DNA of 20,589 bases from Palsa-513 sp036510225 (lineage in GTDB: Bacteria > Actinomycetota > Thermoleophilia > Solirubrobacterales > Solirubrobacteraceae). The DNA lies in contig DATCEH010000021.1 in the NCBI GenBank assembly GCA_036510225.1, positions 1 through 20,589 on the forward strand, written 5' to 3'. Below the pieces are notes generated by a model. The model ran no database searches. It had not been told where the DNA came from and saw only the letters and a list, made by a program, of their open reading frames with translations. A program made the translations under genes and the position numbers. Shown one piece after another: positions 7,614 to 13,839 of this stretch. How positions within the stretch are numbered: position 1 is the stretch's first letter; each line of letters opens with the position of its first letter.

Positions 7614-7736
7614 GCGAGTGCTTGCGAACGTGGTGGAGCAGGCGACTCTCCAGGGAAGTAGTTGACTGACTCAGGCAACCACTTCGCGATGAAGGTCTCC
7701 GCATGCACGCCCGCCGACCGGGAGGAGCCCGCTCGC
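7614..7736 (+). repeat. Dispersed intergenic element, copy A, with a 29-bp palindrome
   Basis: This stretch aligns over about 120 bp with 11240-11376, with roughly 80-85% of bases shared by eye and a few short indels. At its heart is a 29-bp dyad at 7656-7684: arms AAGTAGTTG and CAACCACTT around ACTGACTCAGG, itself nearly symmetric. The downstream half shares the runs AAGGTCTC and CGGGAGGAGCCC. It lies between two convergent genes, ending about 60 bases from the aldo/keto reductase stop. No coding frame is conserved between copies. It could be a MarR-like operator relic, a mobile or miniature element, or an RNA hairpin. Confidence 0.7.
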
Positions 7737-7796
7737 AAGGTCACGCCGACTCTTCATATTTCCCGGACCCGTCGGGCCGGGTGAACCGAGCTGCGG

Positions 7797-8774
7797 CTAC
7801 ACGCGGTAGCGGGCCCCGGCCGGCGCCGGGAGGCCGTCGAGCTCGGCCACGTCGTCGGCCGACAGCTCGACAGACGCGGCCGCGGCGTTCTCCTCGAGCC
7901 GCTCGGCCCGACGGGTCCCGGGGATCGGGATCATCAGGTCGTACTGGGCCAGCAGCCAGGCGAGGGCGATCTGCCCGGGCGCCGCGCCGTGGCGGTCGGC
8001 GACGGCCCGGACACGGTCGACGATCGCGAAGTTCTCGTCGATCGCGTCCGCCGCGAAACGCGGGTTGGTCGCGCGCATGTCGCCGGCGGTGATCGTCTCG
8101 CGGGTGACCTGACCGGTGAGGAAGCCGCGGCCGAGCGGGGCGAACGGGATGAAGGCGGCCCGGTGGTCGCGGCACCAGTCGAGCACGCCGTTCTCGACAG
8201 GCCCCCGCTCCCAGAGCGAGAGCTCCGACTGGAGCGAGGCGACCGGGTGGACCGCCTGGGCGGCGTCGAGCTCGTCGACGGTCGCCTCGGACATCCCGAT
8301 CGCCCGGGCCTTGCCGGCGGAGACGACCTCGGCCATCGCTCCCCACGTCTCGGCGACCGGGACATCCGGGTCGGTGCGGTGGAGCTGGTAGAGATCGACG
8401 TGATCGGTTCCCAGGCGCTCGAGTGACGCATCGATCGCCGCGAGGACGTGCTCCGGCCGGCCGTTGCGGGTCATCTCCAGGGGCTCGATCGAGCGGACCT
8501 CGAGGCCGCACTTCGTGGCGAGGACGGCCTGATCCCGGCGGTCGGCGAGGGCCCTGCCGACGAGCAGCTCGTTGGTGTACGGCCCGTAGACGTCAGCCGT
8601 GTCGATCAACGTGACACCGAGCTCGAGCGCCCGGTGGATCACCCGGATCGACCGGTCGTCGTCGCGGTCCTCGGGGTTGTAGGCCCACGACATGCCCATG
8701 CAGCCGAGGCCGATCGCTCCCACGGCGGGGCCGTCGGCACCGAGCGTGCGGGTCGGGTAGGGCTGCGAGCTCAT
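7797..8774 (-). CDS. Aldo/keto reductase
   Basis: A 325-residue (alpha/beta)8-barrel oxidoreductase of the AKR11/AKR13-like bacterial group. It reduces aldehydes or ketones with NADPH in the cytoplasm. The catalytic tetrad is complete: Asp58 and Tyr63 (IDTADVYG), Lys88 (LATKCG) and His132 (LYQLHR). Other signatures are GLGCMGMSWAY near the N-terminus, FAPLGRGFLTG in the second half, and IPIPGTRRAERLEEN for the cofactor phosphate. It is transcribed opposite to its neighbours and stands alone. The ATG is preceded at exactly seven bases by TAGGCT with no Shine-Dalgarno sequence, which suggests a leaderless mRNA. The physiological substrate is unknown; general carbonyl detoxification is likely. 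Confidence 0.95.
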   Translation of the reverse strand: MSSQPYPTRTLGADGPAVGAIGLGCMGMSWAYNPEDRDDDRSIRVIHRALELGVTLIDTADVYGPYTNELLVGRALADRRDQAVLATKCGLEVRSIEPLEMTRNGRPEHVLAAIDASLERLGTDHVDLYQLHRTDPDVPVAETWGAMAEVVSAGKARAIGMSEATVDELDAAQAVHPVASLQSELSLWERGPVENGVLDWCRDHRAAFIPFAPLGRGFLTGQVTRETITAGDMRATNPRFAADAIDENFAIVDRVRAVADRHGAAPGQIALAWLLAQYDLMIPIPGTRRAERLEENAAAASVELSADDVAELDGLPAPAGARYRV

Positions 8775-8781
8775 CGTCGGA

Positions 8782-8787
8782 AGCCTA
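8782..8787 (-). promoter_or_regulatory. Putative -10 element (TAGGCT) for leaderless aldo/keto reductase mRNA
   Basis: On the minus strand TAGGCT is followed by seven bases and the ATG at 8774. The spacing matches the candidates before 2566, 12548 and 19281. No Shine-Dalgarno sequence is present. Confidence 0.5.
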
Positions 8788-8874
8788 GCTCGCCGGCGTC
8801 GCGCAAATCGAACCTAATGGCAAAGACTAGGCTAGACGTTAGATGCCGGCCGGCACCCAGGATGAGGAGCACAG

Positions 8875-8922
8875 ATGAAGCTCTTGGTCTACGGCGCGAC
8901 CGGGCCGGGGATCGCGAAATAG
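8875..8922 (+). pseudogene. 15-codon stub of an NAD(P)-binding (NmrA/epimerase-like) gene
   Basis: A GAGGAG ribosome site (8864-8869) is followed five bases later by an ATG encoding MKLLVYGATGPGIAK and a stop. The first ten residues match the start of Rossmann-fold NmrA/SDRa5-type proteins (beta-1 plus GATG), but the usual GxxG continuation and about 200 residues are gone. It looks like the 5' end of a deleted gene that kept its start signals. The stop lies one base before the ATG of the next gene (8924), so the stub may now act as a translated leader coupling ribosomes into the CGNR operon. A genuine short leader peptide is the alternative. Confidence 0.55.
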
Positions 8923-8923
8923 C

Positions 8924-9511
8924 ATGGAGGTCATGGCCGCGCCGGCGCCCGCCCCCGGGGAGGAACGCTCGCTCGGGCTTGCTCTCGTCAACACGGAGCT
9001 CGCTCATCGGGGCGAGCCGGTCGACACGCTCGTCGACGGGCGGGCCGCGGCCGGCTGGCTGGATGCGCATGGACTGTCCGGGTGCGGGCCGGCGGAGATC
9101 ACCGAGGCCGACGTCGACGGGCTGCGGCGGCTGCGCGCGGCGATTCGCGCGGCCTTCCTCGCGCGGATCTCCGGCACGCCGGTCGACCGCGAGAGTCTCG
9201 ACCGGCTGAACGCGGCGGCCGCCGGCGGACCGCGGGCGCCGCAGCTGACCTGGGCGGTCGGCGGGCCCGAGCTGGAATGGGCAGGCCCGAAGTCGGGAAC
9301 CGGCGTCGGCGTCGCGCTCGCGACGATCGCGGCCGACGCGATCGAGGTCGTCAGCGGCTCGATCGGCGACTCACTGCGGGCGTGCGCGGCCCACGGGTGC
9401 GTGCGGATCTTCCTCCAGGACCACGGCCGCCGGCGGTGGTGCTCGCGAACCTGCGGGGATCGGGTCCGGGTGGCCCGCCATTACGAGAAGACCCGGCGCG
9501 AGCGCGGGTAG
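8924..9511 (+). CDS. ABATE/CGNR zinc-finger domain protein
   Basis: A 195-residue protein of the actinobacterial ABATE (putative stress-induced regulator) plus zf-CGNR family. The N-terminal part (about 15-145) has the LGLALVNTE start and a helical region with the SLDRLNAAAA segment. The C-terminal zinc finger uses Cys154 and Cys159 (CAAHGC) and Cys173 and Cys177 (CSRTC), followed by the DNA-contacting basic tail VRVARHYEKTRR. The signature CGNR is CGDR here (177-180), a conservative change in the name-giving motif. Such proteins are thought to be transcription regulators, but few have been tested. ATGs at 8924 and 8933 are both possible; a GGAGG lies only two bases before the second. It leads a tight operon with the GNAT and glycerate kinase genes. 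Confidence 0.88.
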   Translation: MEVMAAPAPAPGEERSLGLALVNTELAHRGEPVDTLVDGRAAAGWLDAHGLSGCGPAEITEADVDGLRRLRAAIRAAFLARISGTPVDRESLDRLNAAAAGGPRAPQLTWAVGGPELEWAGPKSGTGVGVALATIAADAIEVVSGSIGDSLRACAAHGCVRIFLQDHGRRRWCSRTCGDRVRVARHYEKTRRERG

Positions 9512-9519
9512 GCGGGGAC

Positions 9520-10071
9520 GTGGCCGCCGATCGGAAGCCCCGGGCACGCCCGCGCGTCGAGCTGCGGACGCCGACGCCGGCCGACCGGGATCGATACATC
9601 GCGGCGATGCGCGCGAGCCGGGCGCTCTACCGGGGGTTCGTCAGCCCGTGGACGACGCCGGACGCGTTCGACGGGCTGGTGCGCCGGGCGCAGGACGACA
9701 GCTTCGAGCCGATGCTCGCCTGCCGCAGGGACGACGGGGCGATCGTCGGCTTCGTGAACATCAGCCAGATCGTTCGCGGCCGCCTCCAGAGCGGGTTCAT
9801 GGGCTATGGGGGCGTCGCCGGCCAGACCGGGCAGGGTTACATGACGGAGGCGATCGGGCTGGCCCTCCGGCGGGCGTTCACCGAGCTGCGCCTGCACCGC
9901 ATCGAAGCGAACATCCAGCCGAGCAACACCGCGTCGATCGCCCTCGTCAGGCGGTGTGGCTTCGAGCTCGAGGGCTTCTCGCCGCGCTACCTGAAGGTCG
10001 GCGGCCGGTGGCGCGACCACGAACGGTGGGCGATCCGCGCCGAGCAGTGGCGCGCCCTACGGTCCCCGTGA
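9520..10071 (+). CDS. GNAT N-acetyltransferase, RimJ/RimL-like
   Basis: A 183-residue acetyl-CoA-dependent acetyltransferase. The acetyl-CoA pyrophosphate loop is GQTGQGYMTEA (101-111). It is preceded by the beta-4 strand with VGFVNISQI (76-84) and followed by RLHRIEANIQPSNTASIALVRRCGFELEG, the usual RimJ motif B region. The C-terminal GGRWRDHERWAI matches ribosomal-protein alanine acetyltransferase relatives, which modify N-terminal residues of ribosomal proteins or small molecules. The GTG start at 9520 is eight bases after the CGNR stop with GGCGGGG just upstream; an ATG at 9607 would cut away beta-1 and is unlikely. Its stop overlaps the start of the glycerate kinase gene (GTGA). Confidence 0.88.
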   Translation: MAADRKPRARPRVELRTPTPADRDRYIAAMRASRALYRGFVSPWTTPDAFDGLVRRAQDDSFEPMLACRRDDGAIVGFVNISQIVRGRLQSGFMGYGGVAGQTGQGYMTEAIGLALRRAFTELRLHRIEANIQPSNTASIALVRRCGFELEGFSPRYLKVGGRWRDHERWAIRAEQWRALRSP

Positions 10072-11090
10072 GCCGGCCGGGCCCGAGCTCGGCCGGGGGA
10101 CCCGTCGTCGTGGTCTCGCCCGACTCGTTCAAGGGGACCTTCACCGGGCGGGAGGTCGCCGACCAGCTGGCCGCCGGACTGCGGGCTGGTGGAATCGAGG
10201 AGCTCGCGGTCTGCCCGCTGGCCGACGGCGGCGAGGGGACGCTCGACGCGCTGCTCGGCCGGCTCGGCGGCGAGCTTCACCATGCCACCGTGCGGGATCC
10301 GCTCGGCCGGCCGATCGACGCCGTGTTCGGGCTGACCGCCGACGGCCGGACGGCGATCGTCGAGGTCGCCAGGGCGGTCGGCCTCGACCTCGTCGGGGCT
10401 GACGAGCGAGATCCCGAGGGGGCATCGACGGCCGGGGTCGGCGACCTGATCGTCGCTGCCGTCCGCGCCGGCGCCCGGGAGATCCTCGTCGGGCTGGGCG
10501 GGAGCGCGACGACCGACGGCGGCGTCGGCGCCGTCGATGCGATCGTCGCGTCCGGCGGACTCGGAGCGGCGGGGGTCGTCCTGCTGTGCGACGTGAGCAC
10601 CCCATTCGAGCGGGCGGCCGACGTCTACGGCCCGCAGAAGGGCGCCGACCCGGCGGCCGTCCGTCGGCTGGGCCAACGCCTCGACCGCCTTGCGATCCGA
10701 CTCCCCCGGGACCCGCGCGGCCGCCCGATGACCGGTGCGGCCGGCGGTCTCTCGGGCGGCCTGTGGGCGGCCTTCGGCGCCGCGCTCGTCCCCGGCGCGG
10801 GGTTCGTCCTCGACCGGCTCGACTTCGACCGGCTGCTCATCGGCGCGGCGGCGGTCGTCACCGGGGAGGGCCGCCTCGACGAGCAGACGGCTGCCGGGAA
10901 GGTCGTCGCCGAGGTCGCCGGCCGCGGTCTGCGAAGCCGGGTCCCGGTCGATGCCGTCGTCGGCTGCGATGCGCTCGGACCGGAGGCCGCGGCCGCGATC
11001 GGGCTGCGCTCTGTGCGCGAGGCCGGGACCCGGGCGGCGCTCCGGTCGGCCGGGGTCGAGCTGGCAGGCGTGGTCGCCGGCCGGTGTTGA
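10068..11090 (+). CDS. glxK: Glycerate kinase (GlxK/GarK family)
   Basis: A 340-residue kinase that phosphorylates D-glycerate with ATP, feeding glyoxylate-derived carbon into glycolysis. Family blocks are intact: SPDSFKGT (17-24), LADGGEGT (51-58), GLGGSATTDGG (142-152), CDVSTPF (174-180), YGPQKGA (187-193), GAAGGLSGGL (223-232) and TGEGRLDEQTAAGK (265-278). It is about 30 residues shorter than typical members. The missing part lies between TTDGGVGAVDA and LLCDV, where relatives carry a longer surface segment, so the catalytic core seems unaffected. The GTG start overlaps the GNAT stop by four bases. Whether it makes 2- or 3-phosphoglycerate cannot be told with certainty, though this family is usually glycerate 2-kinase. 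The functional link with the glyoxylate-type aminotransferase nearby is inference. Confidence 0.93.
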   Translation: MSRPGPSSAGGPVVVVSPDSFKGTFTGREVADQLAAGLRAGGIEELAVCPLADGGEGTLDALLGRLGGELHHATVRDPLGRPIDAVFGLTADGRTAIVEVARAVGLDLVGADERDPEGASTAGVGDLIVAAVRAGAREILVGLGGSATTDGGVGAVDAIVASGGLGAAGVVLLCDVSTPFERAADVYGPQKGADPAAVRRLGQRLDRLAIRLPRDPRGRPMTGAAGGLSGGLWAAFGAALVPGAGFVLDRLDFDRLLIGAAAVVTGEGRLDEQTAAGKVVAEVAGRGLRSRVPVDAVVGCDALGPEAAAAIGLRSVREAGTRAALRSAGVELAGVVAGRC

Positions 11091-11239
11091 CACGATCGGC
11101 CGACGTCGCCGACGCTCGACGACGAAATGGTCGACTGAGTCTTGTCGGCTTTCGCGGCGGCGGCTGTGCCCACGTGGCGGGGGGCTTGGCGAGCATGCCG
11201 TCGAGGATCATTCGGCCGGGCTCGGGCGCTCAGAGGCGG
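11091..11239. other. Gap without a recognisable gene after glycerate kinase
   Basis: This stretch begins the 339-base space between convergent genes. It holds GC-rich short repeats of CGACG type but no supported gene, promoter or terminator. The repeated element (copy B) occupies most of the remainder of the gap. Confidence 0.5.
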
Positions 11240-11376
11240 GCGAGCGCTCTTGCGGGGGACCGGGTCGTGGAGAAGTGGACTCTCTCCAACGAAAAGTAGC
11301 TGACTGACTCAGGCAACTACTTTCGCGATCAAGGTCTCGCATCCACCTCCGCCCGCGCCCGGGAGGAGCCCGGTCG
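11240..11376 (+). repeat. Dispersed intergenic element, copy B, with a 29-bp palindrome
   Basis: This is the second copy of the element at 7614-7736, in the same orientation. Its dyad is at 11294-11322: arms AAGTAGCTG and CAACTACTT around the identical centre ACTGACTCAGG. One more A/T pair extends each arm to 11293 and 11323. Each copy has a single arm mismatch, at different positions, so the symmetry itself appears conserved. It again sits between convergent genes and ends about 54 bases before the stop of the minus-strand gene (11430). Confidence 0.7.
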
Positions 11377-11429
11377 ACCACCTTCGAAAGCCGGTGCTGA
11401 GACGTCCTACGCGACCGGTGCCGGCCGAT

Positions 11430-12548
11430 CTACGCGACGACGGCGTCGAACGCGTCGAGCAGGATGTCGGCCGTCTCGCGGGTCGCGTTCTCGCCCATCA
11501 GGCCGACGCGCCACATCGCCGGCGCCGTCGGCCCGAGCCCGCCGCCGACCTCGATCCGGTGCTCGCGCAGGAGGCGTGTCTGGACCTGCTTCGCGTCGAC
11601 GCCATCCGGCACGCGGATCGCCGTCAGCTGGGGAAGCTGGTGGGCCGGGTCGGCGACCGTCTCGAGCCCGCGCTCGCGGACACCGGCCTGGAAGTACTCG
11701 CCGGCGTCCGCATGCCGCGCGACGCGCGCCTCGAGGCCCTCGTCGAGCGCCAGCCGAAGGGCCTCACGGAGTGCGTAGATGTGCAGGACCGGTGCCGTGT
11801 GGTGGTAGGTCATCGGTCGTTTTGTCCAGTAGTCGGCGAGTAGCAGCAGGTCGTCGTAGAAGCTGGCCGGCGTCGTTCGGGCGGCGATTCGCTCGACGGC
11901 CCGCGGGGACGCCGCGACCGGCGACATGCCCGGGGGCGCGGCCAGGCCCTTCTGGGTGCACGACGCGCAATAGTCGATCCCCCACAGCTCCGGCTCGAGC
12001 TCGATCGCCCCGAGCGAGGTCACGCAGTCGGCGAACAGGAGCGTCTCGCTCCCCGCCATCCCCTTCGCCAGCTCCTCGACCGGGTGGCGGGCGCCGGTCG
12101 ACGTCTCGGCGTGGACGACGGCCAGCAGGCGGGCGTCGGGATGCTCGGCGAGCGTGCTCAGCAGCCGGTCGTTGGAGACGACGGCCCCCCAGTCGTCGTT
12201 GACCTCGATCACCTCCGCCCCCCGGCGGCGGGCGATCTCCTGGAGGCGGAAGCCGAAGAACCCGGCGGCCCCGATGATCACCTTGTCGCCGGGGTCGACC
12301 AGGTTCACGATGCCGGCCTCGATCCCCTGGGTCCCGGTACCCGACAGTGGTAGGACGAGGCCGTCCGAGCGCCGGTAGCAGGCCCGGAGGAGCTCGACCA
12401 CCTCGAGCATGATCTCCTGGAAGTCGGGATCCATGTGGCCGAGCATCGGCTTGGCCATCGCCGCCACGACCGACGCATGGACGTTGGCCGGCCCCGGGCC
12501 GCAGAGCAGGACCGGGTCGGGGCTGACCGGGGCGATCGGCGTGGCCAT
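11430..12548 (-). CDS. Class V aminotransferase, alanine/serine-glyoxylate or PucG-like
   Basis: A 372-residue PLP enzyme. It has the N-terminal LLCGPGPANVH (14-24), the KPMLGHMDPDF segment (33-43) typical of the AGAT/SPT/PucG group, SGTGTQGIEAG for the cofactor phosphate (69-79), HAETSTG (146-152), the PLP ring Asp174 (FADCVTS) and the Schiff-base Lys200 (CTQKGLAAPPG). Members transfer amino groups between alanine, serine or ureidoglycine and glyoxylate or pyruvate. The substrate is not decided by sequence alone. The ATG at 12548 aligns with the family start; an upstream in-frame extension would add 40 residues unlike the family. TACGCT lies exactly seven bases before this ATG with no Shine-Dalgarno sequence. 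It is divergent from the acidic protein gene. Conversion of glyoxylate to glycine would fit the neighbouring glycerate kinase. Confidence 0.92.
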   Translation of the reverse strand: MATPIAPVSPDPVLLCGPGPANVHASVVAAMAKPMLGHMDPDFQEIMLEVVELLRACYRRSDGLVLPLSGTGTQGIEAGIVNLVDPGDKVIIGAAGFFGFRLQEIARRRGAEVIEVNDDWGAVVSNDRLLSTLAEHPDARLLAVVHAETSTGARHPVEELAKGMAGSETLLFADCVTSLGAIELEPELWGIDYCASCTQKGLAAPPGMSPVAASPRAVERIAARTTPASFYDDLLLLADYWTKRPMTYHHTAPVLHIYALREALRLALDEGLEARVARHADAGEYFQAGVRERGLETVADPAHQLPQLTAIRVPDGVDAKQVQTRLLREHRIEVGGGLGPTAPAMWRVGLMGENATRETADILLDAFDAVVA

Positions 12549-12555
12549 GGAGTCA

Positions 12556-12561
12556 AGCGTA
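12556..12561 (-). promoter_or_regulatory. Putative -10 element (TACGCT) for leaderless aminotransferase mRNA
   Basis: On the minus strand TACGCT is followed by seven bases and the ATG at 12548. The arrangement matches that of the aldo/keto reductase and two plus-strand genes. The 94-base divergent space also holds the start signals of the gene at 12643. Confidence 0.5.
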
Positions 12562-12642
12562 CCGCGCCAAGCTGGACGGTTGCCGGGGACCGAGGGTGGG
12601 TACGCGGTGTACCAGACGTCCACCACGAGCAAGGAGGAACGC

Positions 12643-12996
12643 ATGTCCGATTCGCCGATCGCCCCCACCGAAGGTCGAGGCGGAGCCGCACCGACAGGGT
12701 CCGAGTTTCACGAGAAGGGCGACGCCGCCGATGTCGCTGCCGACGGCATCGTTCCGGCCGGGCTGGGCGGGGCGGACGCTCCCGGCGATCTCCAGCAGGA
12801 GGCGACTCCGGAGATGGGCACCGAAGTCCTCGGCGGGTACGCGACAGACCCCGACGTGACCGCGACCGACGGCGGCGTCGACCTCAGCGCCGGCGATAAC
12901 GCCGACGCGACGTCCAACGGCGGCGCTGCCCTCGTCGAGGGCACTCCCGACGCCTCGGCGGTTCAGACCCAGCCGGACCCCGACGACGCCTCCTGA
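12643..12996 (+). CDS. Small acidic, probably disordered protein of unknown function
   Basis: I do not recognise this 117-residue protein. It is preceded by a strong AAGGAGG (12631-12637) five bases before the ATG, so expression is likely. By count it has 16 Asp and 7 Glu against one Lys and one Arg. It has no Cys or Trp and is rich in Gly, Ala, Thr and Pro, which predicts a very low pI and little fixed structure. There is no signal peptide or membrane helix. Short acidic stretches of the form A-D-A-T and T-D-P-D recur. Possible roles include a stress or desiccation protectant, a cation buffer or a binding partner of a basic protein; none is supported by a motif. A hairpin 62 bases after the stop may end the transcript. 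Confidence 0.7.
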   Translation: MSDSPIAPTEGRGGAAPTGSEFHEKGDAADVAADGIVPAGLGGADAPGDLQQEATPEMGTEVLGGYATDPDVTATDGGVDLSAGDNADATSNGGAALVEGTPDASAVQTQPDPDDAS

Positions 12997-13058
12997 GTCA
13001 GGGCCCGGTCGGCCTCGCCGACGCCGATTCTCGCCGGACAGGTTCCCGCGCGCACGCC

Positions 13059-13083
13059 CCCGCGAGACCGCGAATCTCGCGGG
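13059..13083 (+). terminator. Hairpin downstream of the acidic protein gene
   Basis: A perfect 9-bp stem (CCCGCGAGA / TCTCGCGGG) with a 7-base loop starts 62 bases after the stop at 12996. There is no T-run, so a U-less terminator is the most that can be claimed. Confidence 0.45.
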
Positions 13084-13095
13084 CGGCAGTCGGCT

Positions 13096-13172
13096 GGCGG
13101 CCGAGGATCGTCTCGGACGCCTGCCGGCTTGGCGGCCGAGGATCGTGGCGGCCGAGAATCGCCTCGGACGCC
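13096..13172 (+). repeat. 26-bp direct repeats, each with a small hairpin
   Basis: Full copies lie at 13096-13121 and 13147-13172, with a truncated copy at 13131-13146. The unit begins GGCGGCCGAG and ends CTCGGACGCC. In both full copies the arms CCGAG and CTCGG are kept while the 6-base loop differs (GATCGT against AATCGC), so the stem may matter. Confidence 0.6.
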
Positions 13173-13383
13173 CCTCCGGCGCCCTGATGGCCCCCGCGTG
13201 TCGCCGCGACGGACCCCGCGGATTGCCGGATACCCCGCGCCGCGTCAACGTCGCCCGCTGACCCCGTCAGCCGCTGCGCGCGGCAACACCGGCCGACGCG
13301 TTCCGGCTCGGCCGGATCTCCGTCGCGGGCCGGCGCAGCCTGAGCGCAGATGATCCATACGATGCACTGGTACGAAGGTAACT

Positions 13384-13716
13384 GTGCCGATAACCTTGGC
13401 TTCAGTCATGAACCCGCCGATTGCCTTCAGCCCCCTGCTCGTCCACATCCCGCACGCCGTGCCGGTTGTGATCGTCTGGGGGATCATGCTCCGCTTCTAT
13501 CTCGTCCAGCGCAAGCAGAGGCAGGAGCAGGCGGGCGCGGTCCTGGCCGCGCCGGTGACGGACTCGGCGACGCGGAGCTCCAGCGTCCGCACGACGACGG
13601 ATCCACCCGTTGCGCGGAGGGTCTGGGCGGTGGATGACGCCGCCCCGTCCACGGCCGTCGCAAGCGATCGTCGGGACGTGGCCGAGCTCGGTCGAGCACC
13701 CGCGGGACGTCTCTGA
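13384..13716 (+). CDS. Small single-pass membrane protein, function unknown
   Basis: A 110-residue frame with one clear hydrophobic helix (about residues 16-40, from FSPLLVHIPH through VVIVWGIMLRFYLV) followed at once by the basic RKQRQ, which predicts a cytoplasmic C-terminus by the positive-inside rule. The remaining tail is Ser/Thr/Ala/Arg-rich and probably unstructured. The GTG at 13384 has GAAGG five bases upstream; an ATG at 13408 is an alternative that keeps the helix. I recognise no family. The codon third positions are less extreme than in neighbours, so it could be a chance frame, but the sharp membrane helix with an adjacent ribosome site argues for a real gene. It precedes the DUF4383 membrane gene. 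Confidence 0.45.
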   Translation: MPITLASVMNPPIAFSPLLVHIPHAVPVVIVWGIMLRFYLVQRKQRQEQAGAVLAAPVTDSATRSSSVRTTTDPPVARRVWAVDDAAPSTAVASDRRDVAELGRAPAGRL

Positions 13717-13741
13717 TGGGCGGGTTGGATCGGTATATACT
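13713..13741 (+). promoter_or_regulatory. Promoter of the DUF4383 gene
   Basis: TATACT (13736-13741), within an AT-rich TATATACT, is the best -10 box in the interior of the window. A weak TCTGAT (13713-13718) lies 17 bases upstream as a possible -35. It would give a 5' leader of about 90 bases before 13840. Confidence 0.55.
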
Positions 13742-13839
13742 CGGGCAGCGAGGGGGGCGGAAGTGCGCGTGCGTTTTGCGACGTCGCCACACAGACGCCT
13801 CGGCATGCTCGGCACAACAAAGCAACCGGAGGTGTGCGG

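Larger units (their letters stand above)
12997..13383. other. 387-base intergenic region with hairpins and short repeats
   Basis: No convincing gene is present. The region holds a 9-bp-stem hairpin (13059-13083), a 26-bp repeat in two full copies and one partial copy (13096-13172), and a short AT-richer stretch near 13350-13380 that may hold the promoter of the following small gene (TACGAT at 13358-13363, weak). Confidence 0.5.

Noticed and set aside
7762..7781. GC-rich hairpin near the 3' end of the aldo/keto reductase gene
   Set aside because: The stem is five pairs and then imperfect, and there is no T-run in either direction.
7689..7784. A short frame (ATG at 7689) inside repeat copy A
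   Set aside because: The frame is broken by an indel in copy B, so no peptide is conserved.
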